NCBI GenBank assembly: GCA_032821775.1
Contig: JAVLRN010000011.1
Coordinates: 2,294,001-2,358,000 of the forward strand
Length of the DNA: 64,000 nt
Reading direction: 5' to 3'
DNA from: Sanguinoderma infundibulare
Taxonomy: Eukaryota > Basidiomycota > Agaricomycetes > Polyporales > Polyporaceae
The translations under genes were made by a program, and so were the position numbers. This document shows positions 1 to 11,342 of this stretch, piece after piece. How positions within the stretch are numbered: position 1 is the stretch's first letter; each line of letters starts with the position of its first letter. The notes under the pieces were generated by a model. That model saw only the letters and a program-made list of their open reading frames with translations. It did no database searches and was not told where the DNA came from.

Positions 1-1100
1 AACATGGCAGAGAAGTTATCATCATTGTCACTGTCAAGGTTGAAGTGATGCAGGCCAGTCTCAGAGGTATCAAGAAGGAGGGTGGGTACACTGAAGTAGG
101 GCTTATAGATTTGAAGCAGGCTGAGAGCATACACCACAGTGCATTTATGGGTGCAGTGAGGTGAGGGAGAATGAAAGGCTCAGGCAATGTGAAGGTCATT
201 GCAGCACCATTTTTGGATGCTCCAGAAGGTAGTTGTCCCCCTGGGCACTGTCTATATAGCAAAAATTGTAGTTATGGGTGGGGCTGTTGAGGCTCTGAAT
301 GTGGTGATGAGCTCCTGACCTTTTATCTGAAATTGTATAAGCCCCAGGTCTTAATTGGGCAAGAAGGAAGGGGGAAAGGATGGGATTGGGGACATGTTGA
401 GCATGTACTTGCCCTGGAAAATGCACGGTGGGGTGAAAAAAAAAATAAACTTAGATTTTTGTGATCATTTACCTGTCTTTCCTCCTTCCTCACATCCTTG
501 TCCTCATCTTTTATCTCCATACCTATCTCCCCCTCCTCTAGCTCCTTCATTGTAGTCCAGTATGCTTTGTGTGCCTTCAGTTTAAGGTTGTCATTGTCTT
601 TACCCTTGAATCCAGTCATAGCAAGGTAAGAGGAGGTAAGTCAAGTGGAATGAGGGGAGTGAATGGGGGATGAAGAGGGAGTAGAGTCAAGCAAGTAAAA
701 GAGAAGGGGAGGAGGCAAGGCTGAGGAAAGGGGGTGGTTGGGAACTAAGGATGTGGGCACTTCAACCTGAAGATGCTGTAGTTCTCGTATATTGAGATCA
801 TGTAATGGATATGAGTTGAGGTGTTCAGTAGGGTAAAAACGGATATAAACCTGACTGTGATGGATAATAGAATGCTTGAGGGAGTAGTCAAAGCCATCAG
901 AGACAGTGCTGGAGAAGGTGGTCATAAAAATATACCAGTCCTCATAGTAGCAACCTTGATAGTGGCTGAAGTAACTGAAGTACATAGTCTGTTCAAGGAT
1001 GCCACCTATGTAGTGCTGCTCAGGGACTGCCAGGGCCATAGAGTCATCATCACAAACAAAGTAGAAGGACATGTCAGAGGTGTTGAGGGTGTCAGAGGTG
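1..1100 (-). pseudogene. Decayed copy of the extra Ty3 coding region between PR and RT
   Basis: Corresponds to about 37530-38560 of the plus-strand element. It includes the ELEEGE acidic stretch (near 545-515) and the repeat ending in YPLEHPNKGAA (here YLLEHPKMVLQ, near 240-196). The 40-nt intron of the plus copy is recognisable near 410-450, but its donor reads CTAAGT instead of GTAAGT. The frame is broken in several places. Confidence 0.65.
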
Positions 1101-1680
1101 TCAGCAGCAATACGATAAGAGGTGCAGGACAGATTTGCTGGTTGGGCAAGGAGTTTCAGCACTCCAAGTTCTATATTTAAAGGATAAAAATGACCCTTCA
1201 TCCTGCTCATCAATAAAAATATAATTGTTTCTCTGCCAAGACCTTCCCAACAATAACCCAAAAGGTGCATTTTCAGAAACACACAGGGTAGCCTCAGTCT
1301 GGGCCTCTCCACAGGTCAATACAACTCCCCTGATAATTCTCATGATGGTGGATATGAACTTGTTTGTAGGTATAATTTTAAGCTTTATTGTAGTGTTGAA
1401 GGATAATTGGATTATCCTTTTCCACAAATCACTGCTGACAATGTTCATTTTCAAGCCTGTGTTCACTATAGCTGTTATTTGCTGCCTATTGAAATATACT
1501 TTAATCCTGATTAATGGACTCTGATAGGTCAATAGAGTAGGAATTGAAGGGCTTTTCTTCACATCTTGATTTGAAATAGGTCTTTTAACCTTTATTAAAT
1601 CCTGCAGCTGCTGAGATACATCCCAAGAGGTCCCAATAACCTCTTTCACTGACATAGTGACTGGAGTCTTGAAAACTGTG
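1101..1680 (-). pseudogene. Ty3 aspartic protease, catalytic Asp lost
   Basis: Matches the protease region at about 37160-37500 of the plus-strand element, including the flap-side LLLGRSWQR motif. The catalytic Asp-Thr-Gly-Ser of the other copy reads Asn-Thr-Gly-Leu here, so the catalytic aspartate is gone (GAC to AAC, again G-to-A). This copy keeps the Trp codon where the plus copy has a TAG at 37278, which shows that stop is secondary. Confidence 0.7.
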
Positions 1681-2216
1681 TCAAGGATTTTGCTCAGATT
1701 TGCTTGCTTTGCAATCTGTGACTAGACTAGGGGTTTCTGGGCATTTCTCTCCATGTTAGGTTCATTGGCTTTCTGTTTTCTGAGAGCTCTGTATATAGTA
1801 TCCTTCATGACTATGTCTTCATTATTTAGTAGACTAAATGTGGGTCTGTGAGTCTCAACTGGCTTGGGCTGAGGCACTTGAGGTGTCATATCAGCTGGAC
1901 AGATCCCTGGGGGCTTGGATTTCTCTAGAGCAGTGTGCTTTACTCAATTTGAATGTGGCAGTGGAAATACTCCCTTGAAGCGCTCTTTGCATGCTTTTCT
2001 TGCTATTTTGGGAGCACACTCTACAGGGAATATATATGGATAATTGTTCTCTGCATCTGATCCTTTCCAGTGATCTATGGATGCTAAAGCTGCTAAAGCC
2101 ACAAAGTTTAAGCTGCCATGAGCTCTCTGAAGGCAGCAAACTGCATGGGTGAGTGGTTCATCACCATTGCACATAATTCTTGCATCATCTCCCATCACAT
2201 ACCTTCCATTTCCATC

Positions 2217-3617
2217 TCACTTGACAATTCCACTGGTTATAAGATCCTTCAGTGCGACACAGTCATTCATCCCATGCCCTTGTGTGCCACAGCCATAGCA
2301 TCTCATCTCCTTATAACTGTTCATGCTGTTGGGTCTTGCTGAAGGCACAGAGGACTTAGGTGGTGATTGGAGTGAGGCACCTTTGAGAGATTTGAGAATA
2401 AGTGCAATATTTTTGTTCAGCTTGAATGCTTGATAGAAAAGTGATGCATATTTTGAATCATCAATAGACATGCTCTGGAGCCTAATAATGAGATCCTCAA
2501 CATCATCCTGGGTGCCAGGCTCATATGTATGCTGTGTGGTTTTAGAGATTGTCTTGGATAAAGTGTCAAACTTTATTTGGTGTGCCTTTCTCTACTTCTA
2601 GGCTAGCTTGAGAGTCTTCCACAGTTTGTCCTTGTGTTTAGGCTCATAATCAGACTCATTATCTGATTCATCGCTATCCTCTGTGTCTGAATCAGAATCT
2701 GATTCTGAACTGTTCAAACTGATGTTTCCATCTTTATCATCCCAGTCTGATAGGTCTGCATCAAACTGATCTCAACCATACATTCTTTTCACTATCTTGA
2801 CTAATTTGCTCACCTCAAATGGTTGCTTGTAATCATGTGTGTTGACTTCCTGGTGATAGGCTGCCTCAAGTCAGACCTGAAGTGTCTTGAGAATGCCTTT
2901 CTAAAAGCATTTTTGATATTCTTCATCTGAGAGCTGACCTTTTGACTTGAGCCATCCTGCAATCTTCTGAAAATCCCTATAATAATTTCTGAACTTGCTG
3001 AGTGAACTCATTGGCCTAGCTCTTGCCTTCTTTACAAAGCTTGAAAAGTCTTTCTTTCTGTAACACTTTTTATAATAGTCAGCATTAAACAATTTTAAAA
3101 TCTGCCCCTTCATAACTGCCCAGTCAGTATTCTCCAAAGTCTCCAGTATTTTGTGCACATCCCTGCTGCAATACTGGTAAACATATGTGCACTTCTTGAC
3201 TGTGTTTTGAACATTGTTATAGTCTAAAAAATCTTCATAATTCTGAATAAAATCCTTGACTCTGCAAGGTTTGCCTTTAAAGGTCTTGAAGGCCTTGTTA
3301 GAGCCATGCTGTGGCATATTCACTCCAAAGCAATGATTATTGGTGCTAGTCATAATGGAAATCTGTAATAGAGGTGGTATCCTAGAAATGGATATACTGG
3401 GTATTGAGGGTGGTAGTACTGTCACTGGTATGGGTGAAATAAGTGATAGGTTAGTACTTGCACTAGCCTGCTGTTGACTGATGCTTGACTGCCTTGGTCT
3501 AGCCAGAGAACTGGGTAGGGATAATTGATCAGAGGATATATGGGATATAGAGGGTGTAGAGAAAATTGAGTCTAAGTCTGACTCAGCGAAAGGTAAATTA
3601 CTGAGTAATTTACCCAA
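2217..3617 (-). pseudogene. Ty3 Gag, broken copy
   Basis: The Ser-rich N-terminus, the conserved capsid-like region and the C-terminal zinc knuckle (Cys-Tyr-Gly-Cys, then His, then Cys, near 2290-2260) match the Gag at 35115-36485. The first open stretch ends at 2901, where the other copy has a Trp codon (TGG to TAG). The acidic middle part (about 2480-2890) is out of frame. The last stretch (2471-2217) ends at a TGA that the other copy also has at its gag-pol junction. Gag would form the particle and bind element RNA; this copy cannot make it whole. Confidence 0.75.
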
Positions 3618-3693
3618 TGATCTTGATAGTATAGACAGGGTGAAATATGAAAGGGATTGGAGTGATAGACAAGTAAAATGTCTTGATCACAAT

Positions 3694-3715
3694 CTCTTCA
3701 CAGTGGGCTTCAATT
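3694..3715 (-). other. Mutated primer-binding region of the decayed Ty3 element
   Basis: In element orientation it begins TGAAGCCCACTGTGAAG, against TGGAGCCCACCGCGAGG in the copy at 35020. The four differences are all C-to-T or G-to-A in this copy, a compact example of the transition-biased decay. Confidence 0.7.
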
Positions 3716-4793
3716 TGAGATACACACAAGTAATCTAATAGAAAATACTACTAGGTAAAATGTGCCTGAAGTAATTGGACCAGGCTTTAGGTAAGATATT
3801 TCTTCAGGTGTCCATGATAGTGATTAGAGGTATGGGGTATGAATTGGTAAGGTTGAGGTATAAAAGAGAATAATAGAGAGCAAGCCTGTCAGAGGCTTTC
3901 TAACTCTTAGGAAAAGGCTTGACTATTGTGCACAGTTGCACAAGGATCACCTGTCAGAGGTGGAATGTACTTTCTGGAGGAAAAACTTAATTGTCATTTG
4001 GGAGAATCCAACTGAGGTCCTTATATACTAGTGGCTATCTAGAACTAAATATAAGTAAACAGGCTAGAGTGCTATTTGTGCTAATTATAGACACAATACC
4101 ATATCTAAAAATAGCACAATGCTACTGATCATTATCTTTGGACAATGAATGCATGCAGACTGTGAGAAATAATCCTATGAACAATAAAGGGATAAACAAT
4201 AGTCCACCAACCAGCATGGGAATAACATATCCCTACAACAAAATATGCACAATCATTGTGCTATATATCTGAGAATATTCTCAAATACAATAGGCCAGGA
4301 TAAAAGTCATCCTTAAACAATTAAATATGAGGAATAATAGGTTAAAGTCTGTAGTGTGGGAATGCTCAAAGGATAAAAGGATAGAGTATGATAGTCATTC
4401 CCAAATAACAATAAAGTTCTATCATACAAAAGGGAAAATCTGTGCTGACTAAGCATGTGTACAGTAATGTATATCAGTCATCATGCTTGAACCTTAGTCA
4501 GCCTTTTTTAGATCACCTGCCAAGAATCAAATCCTTTATACAGCATAGTGAATGAATAAAGAGTACATGTAGGGTTCATGCTAGATTGTGTTACACCTGG
4601 CGCACATCCTGTGCCTTGAGCTCTTGCCTTCCTCATCAGGTCCCTTTTGAACTGACTCTCTGTCCTTCTTTTGCCCTGACAGCTCTCTGAACCTAAAGAT
4701 AGATTTTTCAGAGTCAAGGCAGTTCCAGTGCTGAACTGGCTCTCCTGCCAGCCTGTACCTGTTCAATAGATCAGTCATACACTATGTATGACA
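3716..4793 (-). repeat. 5' LTR of the decayed minus-strand Ty3 element
   Basis: About 1.08 kb, aligning along its length with the LTRs at 33930-35016 and 44879-45989. In element orientation it starts TGTCATACATAGTGTATGAC and ends at TCTCA next to the primer-binding region. The 4 bp outside it (4794-4797) are ACAG; the partner LTR is not in the window, so the target duplication cannot be tested. Confidence 0.8.
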
Positions 4794-5199
4794 ACAGTGG
4801 CTCTCTGAATAAAATGTGATCAAGAACTCAGTCTGTGAATCACAATAAATTTCACTGCACCATTCCTCAGACTTTAGAGGCAGCTTGAGTGGTATGGGAT
4901 TCATGGCTGTAATGCACAGGCAATAAAACCACTAAAGCATGGACAGGTGCATCACTTCCTGCCACTTTTTGAACACAGATTTGATGGCAAGAAGCTTTTT
5001 GATGGTCAGAAACTTGAACACCTTAAACTCTAGATCAGGTGCAAGATTTAAGCACCTGCATAGGCTGGAGAAAAGGCTAAAGGCAACACACCAGGCATTA
5101 TAGTTCAATTAAACAAACAGTCTCTGATGCACTTATTGTGGGCAAATAGATTATACAGACCAATTATTGAAGATATACAGACTGCTTATTTTATTTAAA
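4794..5199. other. Gene-free AT-rich stretch
   Basis: I see no coding frame, RNA gene or clear repeat here. The sequence is AT-rich with almost no CpG. Confidence 0.4.
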
Positions 5200-5375
5200 A
5201 AAATTCATAAGTAACCTGCAGGTAACCCACTACCTCAAAACCTCTGACCTAGATCCATGTCTGATTCATACCCCAGATACTCATAGTCCCATACCCACAA
5301 GACCTGTATCCACAGGTCCAGATCTGGGTATATATGGGTATACCTGCAAGGAACTCATATCCATGTTCAGCCTTA
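5200..5375. repeat. Truncated hAT-type MITE copy
   Basis: The right end reads CCATGTTCAGCCTTA, the terminal repeat of the full element at 27068-27484. Internal runs built from 'acctgcaggtaaccca' and 'cccacaagacctg' are typical of this family. No matching left end is visible. Confidence 0.5.
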
Positions 5376-6035
5376 GACCCTCACAAATTAACAACTCTGT
5401 AAGCCCATTTTAGACACTGATCACCTCATACTCTGAATTGCTAGTGATCTCCTCTTTCACATGCTGCTTCTCTCATACTTCTCTGTCCTCAGCTAACTCT
5501 GATGGGTCCATCCACTTGCCATGAACATCACCATCATCTTTGAGTGCATTTTCAACCATTGTACAGTGATAAGAGCTTCAGGTGTGCCTGGTCCACACAA
5601 AGTTCTGAATGTTCCTTGCAGCAGCATCTAAGTTTATTTTATACTCATTGTTGAGGTCATTGACTGAGAAATCTGGAGGTGGAGGAGAAGAGAGAGGGGG
5701 ACTGTGTCCATATTTGCCTAAAGGGTCAGCAGTTGAGTTTAGAGAATTGTGCAAGCTGGTCAAGGATAAGAATGCTGATGGCAGTTCTTAAAAGGACTCT
5801 GTATTTCTATATTTGGACTGTGAGAAGGACACATATGATAACAAATGACTACTTTGAATGATTCACACCTTCTGCCTCATACTGTAATGTGTTCTACAAT
5901 GACATGCTACTTTCTTTGCCACTACCTCCTATACTTGCTACCTTCTGAATATACTGCATCTGCTTAACAGGATGAGAATTCACTACAAGCAACTACCTAT
6001 CATTCTGCTCTCATTTAACTTAAATTGAAGCACAG

Positions 6036-6200
6036 TAAGACTGAACATGGGTCCTAGTAATCCAATCTGGACCTGCAAAAAAACCCACAGGTGTAGGTTA
6101 CCTGCATAATAGATATCCTGCAGATCCAGGTAGAGCTTTCCTCATTTTGATAGAAATCTGTGGATATCTGCAAGACCCACAAGACATAGGCAGCCTTTGA
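6036..6200. repeat. Truncated hAT-type MITE copy
   Basis: Starts TAAGACTGAACATGGG, the family terminal repeat, followed by the usual 'acctgcaggt...cccacagg' body. The right end is degraded (near 'cataggcagccttt'). Confidence 0.5.
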
Positions 6201-6308
6201 GTATGCAATTTGCATTTTTCACTCACATTCTGAGCCTGGCAAGTCACTTGCATTGCCCATGCACTATATGAGTTATATTGCTAATGTGGCATACACAACA
6301 CCACCAAA

Positions 6309-6360
6309 CATCCTCTGATCACTGCAGCAACATCCATAAATGCTGAGCATGCTTTCTGTA
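6309..6360 (+). pseudogene. hAT transposase C-terminal (dimerisation) scrap
   Basis: One frame reads HPLITAATSINAEHAFCK. This resembles the conserved hAT C-terminal motif (A-A-x-S-V/I-x-A-E-x-A-F-S). A poly-A run follows at 6361-6371. Only about 17 residues can be recognised, so it is a relic at best. Confidence 0.4.
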
Positions 6361-6399
6361 AAAAAAAAAAAGTGGGTATGCAGAAGCAGAGTGGAGAGG

Positions 6400-7095
6400 A
6401 TAAGATAGTCATGTTTGAGTGCTGATGTAAACATATGAGAAACAGTGCATCATGAGCAGGTCTAAATACATGAACAAATAAAAATCTAAGTCATAATATA
6501 TAGTACAAGTCAGGACAGATAGGACAAGGTGAGAGAGACCCAGGCAGGAGCACAAGATGAGCTCACTTATTCAATGAAATCTTGAACACTTTCTCTCATA
6601 GATGGCTGACAGTCTCTCTGTTGCAACTGGCCATTGAGCAAGGATCAGAGAAGACTTACAAGGTAGGTAGGAGTGTTGATGAGCACTTGTGCAGTGGGAC
6701 TGGAGACAAGGTATATTGAGTGAGGTAAATGAGCAAAATATATAGTAAGACCTATTTGGAGACAAGAGGTCAAAACTGGGTCTCCAGGTAGCAAGTATAG
6801 GAGTTTATATACAGTAGTGAGACAATAGAAATCACTGAACAAAAGGTAACTGTGGACATGGGAAACAAGAGAGACAGAATAATAGTGCTTTGTACACAAT
6901 AGAGAAGCCATTGTACTATTGAACAATAATGTAAGAACAGAAGTTCAGAGAACAAGAATGAGTTATAACTATAGCAAAATAAAGATCAATGTCTAGAAAA
7001 GAAAACAGATAAGATAAAGAAAAGAGCACTCAGATAAGCACCACTTGGGCTGTTTGTGACACTCTCACCTCTGACACTCTTTGTCCAGACTGTGT
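6400..7095. other. AT-rich stretch with no recognisable gene
   Basis: Short minus-strand frames at 6571-6955 are Leu/Ser/Tyr-rich low-complexity readings with no family signature. Nothing else supportable is seen. Confidence 0.35.
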
Positions 7096-7103
7096 GTGCG
7101 AGC

Positions 7104-7235
7104 TAAGGCTGGGCATAGATTAACCTATAGCTGATGCAGATCTGAACCTGTGAGTTTATTAGCTTTTGAGACTTTGATTAGAAACTGTATAAATCAAATC
7201 AATTTTTAACCTAAACTTACAAATCAAAGACCTAC
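7104..7235. repeat. Truncated hAT-type MITE copy
   Basis: Matches, in inverse orientation, about 130 bp of the right half of the full MITE (27354-27484). It starts TAAGGCTGGGCATAG and runs through 'tttttaacctaaacttacaaatc'. The other half is missing. Confidence 0.6.
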
Positions 7236-7992
7236 ACCACATGAAGCACCAGGTTACAGTGGAGGGGGAAGATGGTCAGAATGTTTAGGTTCTAGCTAAG
7301 TTTTATGTGAGTTCTGACCAGATTCTCAGTGTTTTCAGAATCTAAAAGTAGTAACTACATTCTCATTAGATTCTACATAGATTACCTATCATGTTTCACT
7401 CAGATTCCCAATTGAACAGAATCTGGGTGGTATGGTGATAACAGGATGTAACTTATCTGGTGCATTTTGAATACTATTTAGTTATCTGGATGCCTCCTGA
7501 CACATGTGCACACACAGATACCGTGGGGGATCTGCATCCCAGCAAGCTCATTGATATTGACATTTATTGAAACAAATCACATTTGAGTTAAGTAATAAAG
7601 AACATGATTGCAATGCAACAAATGTCAGGTAGGAAGATTGAGAGATGGCAGCATGCACAGCTCTACACCAACACCAGCCCACTTTGCCCCCATCCCCTTG
7701 TGCACACTCACATACTCTGAACTGGTGACTATCAGGGCTGTTACCTGCCCCAAAAAGGCTATCATCATCATGATCCTACCTCATACTTTAGCTCTCTGCA
7801 CAATCACAAACATCAGCATTCTCACCAAGCAAAGGGAAAGAAGCCTTCATTGAGAGCAGACAACTATGAGTTCATTGACCTCAGAGTGCCACTGAAGCTC
7901 ATCCGTGCAGCCAAGATAGCCTCAAGTGCTATATAGGACTGGATCTCTCTACTTTACCTCTTCCTTGAGGACCTCTATTTTGGCATGATGCA
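7236..7992. other. Unassigned stretch upstream of palindrome 1
   Basis: An 81-residue frame at 7608-7853 (+) has no recognisable domain. No repeat match within the window was noticed. Confidence 0.3.
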
Positions 7993-8517
7993 CTAATATT
8001 GTGTCATATGCACCCTGTGCCCTTCTGCCACCACTAACACAAGCTCACACAAGTCGACCCAGATGGTGCAGATTGACCTGCAAGTCTTGTCCAGCTGGCA
8101 CTTAGGCACACGTGTCAGTGTACCTGTGGCCAGAAACCAGTGTATAGACAGCTTGTTCCAGGACATTGTCTTCGTCATCACCAAGGATGCCCCATGTGCA
8201 GTTTGTGTGCAACAGTGACTACTTGATCCTGCCTGTCCATGTGTCCTAAGTGGATGTGCACTCACAGCTGCCATATCTGATGGATGACTCTCATAACAAT
8301 GTGAGCAGACTCGGGTGCAGTAAGGAGAGATGAAGGATGTGCACTCTTCTTCAGATGATGAATTAGAATTGCTATTATGCAGATGAGGTGTCTCAAAAGG
8401 ATGAGGTGACTTGGGCACAGCAGATGGAGTGTGGGACAATTTGGTATGAGAATGCACTGATTTAGAAGAAGAATGTGATGAGGCATGGTCACCAGACTGA
8501 TGTGACTTAGTGCTCAA
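7993..8517 (-). CDS. Ser/His-rich ORF of unknown origin (left arm copy)
   Basis: An open frame of 174 residues, rich in Ser and His (HASSHSSSKSVHSHTK). It has Cys/His clusters but no spacing I can assign to a known zinc finger. It starts inside palindrome 1, so the first 150 or so residues are repeated exactly in the right arm at 10589 onward. The copies diverge where the palindrome ends, which suggests a fragment of an older gene or element rather than a working gene. I do not recognise it. Confidence 0.25.
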   Translation of the reverse strand: MSTKSHQSGDHASSHSSSKSVHSHTKLSHTPSAVPKSPHPFETPHLHNSNSNSSSEEECTSFISPYCTRVCSHCYESHPSDMAAVSAHPLRTHGQAGSSSHCCTQTAHGASLVMTKTMSWNKLSIHWFLATGTLTRVPKCQLDKTCRSICTIWVDLCELVLVVAEGHRVHMTQY

Positions 8518-11040
8518 TCTGCATTAGCACTCATCCTAGCATGAGGCAGACAGCAGCAGCACTGACTCACCAGCAAAGTTGACCTAGGTGATGGTGAGGG
8601 TAGTCTCTGGTGCATATAGTCTGTGTGGTGGGGCTTTGTGCTTGCATGCCACCCCCAGAATGTCTTGTACTTAATTTTCAATGGAGCTCTTCATCGGCTC
8701 TGCTTCTGCAGTCTCTCAGTCTCTGCAGATGTACAGTGACTTATAAAACTGTTTCTAAAAAAGTTACTCCCACACCATTTTTGATATATCTCCATAAATA
8801 CTTAACATATGGACATGATTAAACATGCGTTGGATAGATATGCTTCTTGGCTTTCAATCGAGGTATAACATAAGTGAAACAGATGGAAACTGCCAAAGAT
8901 ATCATGTGCTCTTTGTGCTCACTGTCTGGAAACAGTTTTGTACCTCTTTCCCTTGCCACACATAATTTATTCATGGAAGGGCATATACAGACAATTGTCA
9001 AATATCTTGGTGGCAATGTTGTGTGTACTGTTTATATACATCAGTCCAGGCTATAATCTCACACAATACATCTTACTTTCCTGCTATAACTATGCCTAAA
9101 GCTCTTTCTTAGCAACCATTAACTAAGTCACCTCTCCTTGCTAAGTAACACCATTCTATCACCTATATCCAGGTTAAAACTGGTTTTGGCAGTAGTGACA
9201 TCAGTAAATGTTACTGTACACACTGCTCTAAGGTCTCCAAGGTCAAGGGTGGTCACCTATCCTTTTTTTCTGACTACTATATATTATGACTATATATTAT
9301 GCAACTCATCTTTTTGAGGCTGGGATGGCCAATACCGCTGTTTATGTGCACAATTCTTATAAGGATGCATTCCCCAGGACTGTATGTGTCTATGCTATTC
9401 ATGGTAGGCTGAAGGGATAAAGCACAATAGCAGTAACAATGAAGAAACACTGCTAACCTTCATTATGCAGTTAACCATCTAGTTACTCAGCCTCTCTGCC
9501 CTCTTTTTCCATATGTACTTCCTCTCATATGATCCAATTTTGTTCATATTAGTCTTCTCTGATGATATCAGCCTTATTCATTCCTTCATAGTCTAGCATT
9601 TCTTTGATAGAGTGACATTGTATTGTTTAACTATATGTAGGGTGTTGAGTTAAAGGTGTTTCTTCATTGTTACTGCTATTGTGCTTTATCCCTTCAGCCT
9701 ACCATGAATAGCATAGACACATACAGTCCTGGGGAATGCATCCTTATAAGAATTGTGCACATAAACAGCGGTATTGGCCATCCCAGCCTCAAAAAGATGA
9801 GTTGCATAATATATAGTCATAATATATAGTAGTCAGAAAAAAAGGATAGGTGACCACCCTTGACCTTGGAGACCTTAGAGCAGTGTGTACAGTAACATTT
9901 ACTGATGTCACTACTGCCAAAACCAGTTTTAACCTGGATATAGGTGATAGAATGGTGTTACTTAGCAAGGAGAGGTGACTTAGTTAATGGTTGCTAAGAA
10001 AGAGCTTTAGGCATAGTTATAGCAGGAAAGTAAGATGTATTGTGTGAGATTATAGCCTGGACTGATGTATATAAACAGTACACACAACATTGCCACCAAG
10101 ATATTTGACAATTGTCTGTATATGCCCTTCCATGAATAAATTATGTGTGGCAAGGGAAAGAGGTACAAAACTGTTTCCAGACAGTGAGCACAAAGAGCAC
10201 ATGATATCTTTGGCAGTTTCCATCTGTTTCACTTATGTTATACCTCGATTGAAAGCCAAGAAGCATATCTATCCAACGCATGTTTAATCATGTCCATATG
10301 TTAAGTATTTATGGAGATATATCAAAAATGGTGTGGGAGTAACTTTTTTAGAAACAGTTTTATAAGTCACTGTACATCTGCAGAGACTGAGAGACTGCAG
10401 AAGCAGAGCCGATGAAGAGCTCCATTGAAAATTAAGTACAAGACATTCTGGGGGTGGCATGCAAGCACAAAGCCCCACCACACAGACTATATGCACCAGA
10501 GACTACCCTCACCATCACCTAGGTCAACTTTGCTGGTGAGTCAGTGCTGCTGCTGTCTGCCTCATGCTAGGATGAGTGCTAATGCAGATTGAGCACTAAG
10601 TCACATCAGTCTGGTGACCATGCCTCATCACATTCTTCTTCTAAATCAGTGCATTCTCATACCAAATTGTCCCACACTCCATCTGCTGTGCCCAAGTCAC
10701 CTCATCCTTTTGAGACACCTCATCTGCATAATAGCAATTCTAATTCATCATCTGAAGAAGAGTGCACATCCTTCATCTCTCCTTACTGCACCCGAGTCTG
10801 CTCACATTGTTATGAGAGTCATCCATCAGATATGGCAGCTGTGAGTGCACATCCACTTAGGACACATGGACAGGCAGGATCAAGTAGTCACTGTTGCACA
10901 CAAACTGCACATGGGGCATCCTTGGTGATGACGAAGACAATGTCCTGGAACAAGCTGTCTATACACTGGTTTCTGGCCACAGGTACACTGACACGTGTGC
11001 CTAAGTGCCAGCTGGACAAGACTTGCAGGTCAATCTGCAC
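8066..11040. repeat. Palindrome 1: 3-kb inverted repeat
   Basis: The left arm 8066-9450 and right arm 9657-11040 are reverse complements. Paired positions sum to 19106 in the outer part and 19107 near the centre, so there is one single-base indel. Open frames mirror each other exactly (8874-9056 with 10050-10232, 8610-8822 with 10284-10496). The 206-bp spacer (9451-9656) matches the inner part of one arm of palindrome 2, so part of the left inner arm was lost. The symmetry extends 668 bp beyond the terminal repeats of the central mariner-like element on both sides. Confidence 0.9.
8734..10372. mobile_element. Tc1/mariner-like foldback element, copy 1
   Basis: Starts CAGTGACTTATAAAACTG and ends with its reverse complement. 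TA dinucleotides flank both ends (8732-8733 and 10373-10374), as expected for Tc1/mariner. The termini resemble mariner-type ends (CAGTG-CTT). No transposase can be recognised; the small frames inside (70, 65 and 60 residues) are shadows of the repeat. It is non-autonomous, if it is a transposon at all. Confidence 0.6.
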
Positions 11041-11107
11041 AAACAGTACACACAACATTGCCACCAAGAGATTTCACAATTGTCTGTGCATGCCCTTTCA
11101 GGAATAA
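10589..11107 (+). CDS. Ser/His-rich ORF of unknown origin (right arm copy)
   Basis: Mirror image of 7993-8517: identical up to the arm end at 11040, then running into a fragment of the foldback element. The abrupt change of C-terminus at the junction shows that at least this copy is a rearrangement product. Confidence 0.2.
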   Translation: MSTKSHQSGDHASSHSSSKSVHSHTKLSHTPSAVPKSPHPFETPHLHNSNSNSSSEEECTSFISPYCTRVCSHCYESHPSDMAAVSAHPLRTHGQAGSSSHCCTQTAHGASLVMTKTMSWNKLSIHWFLATGTLTRVPKCQLDKTCRSICTNSTHNIATKRFHNCLCMPFQE

Positions 11108-11340
11108 ATTATGTGTGACACCGGGAACAGTTACAAAACTGTTTCTAAGCAGTGAGTGCAAAGAGCACTTAATATCTCCGGGAGTTTTCATCCGTTTTGC
11201 ATAATACATAGCTCTGTCGAAAGCCAAAAAGCATATCTACTGAACGCACTTCAAATCATGTCCATATGCTAAGTATTTGCGGAGATATGCTGAAAACAGC
11301 GTGGGAGTAACTTTTCTGGAAACAGGTTTGTAACTCACTG
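11041..11340. mobile_element. Fragment of the mariner-like foldback element
   Basis: Matches 48803-49100 with few changes and ends at the terminal repeat (TTTGTAACTCACTG) followed by TA at 11341-11342. Copia sequence begins right after. The inner end at 11041 is fused to the arm end of palindrome 1. Confidence 0.7.
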
Positions 11341-11342
11341 TA

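Larger units (their letters stand above)
1..4793 (-). mobile_element. Decayed Ty3/gypsy element, 3' part beyond the left window edge
   Basis: This is a minus-strand copy of the same family as the 12-kb element at 33930-45989. Going 5' to 3' (right to left) it has an LTR (3716-4793), a primer-binding region just inside it, gag (3617-2217), a protease region (about 1655-1101) and part of the extra coding region (about 1100-1). Reverse transcriptase, integrase and the 3' LTR lie outside the window. Stops and frameshifts break every frame. Compared with the plus-strand copy, most differences I checked read C-to-T or G-to-A in this copy. It is not functional. Confidence 0.85.
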
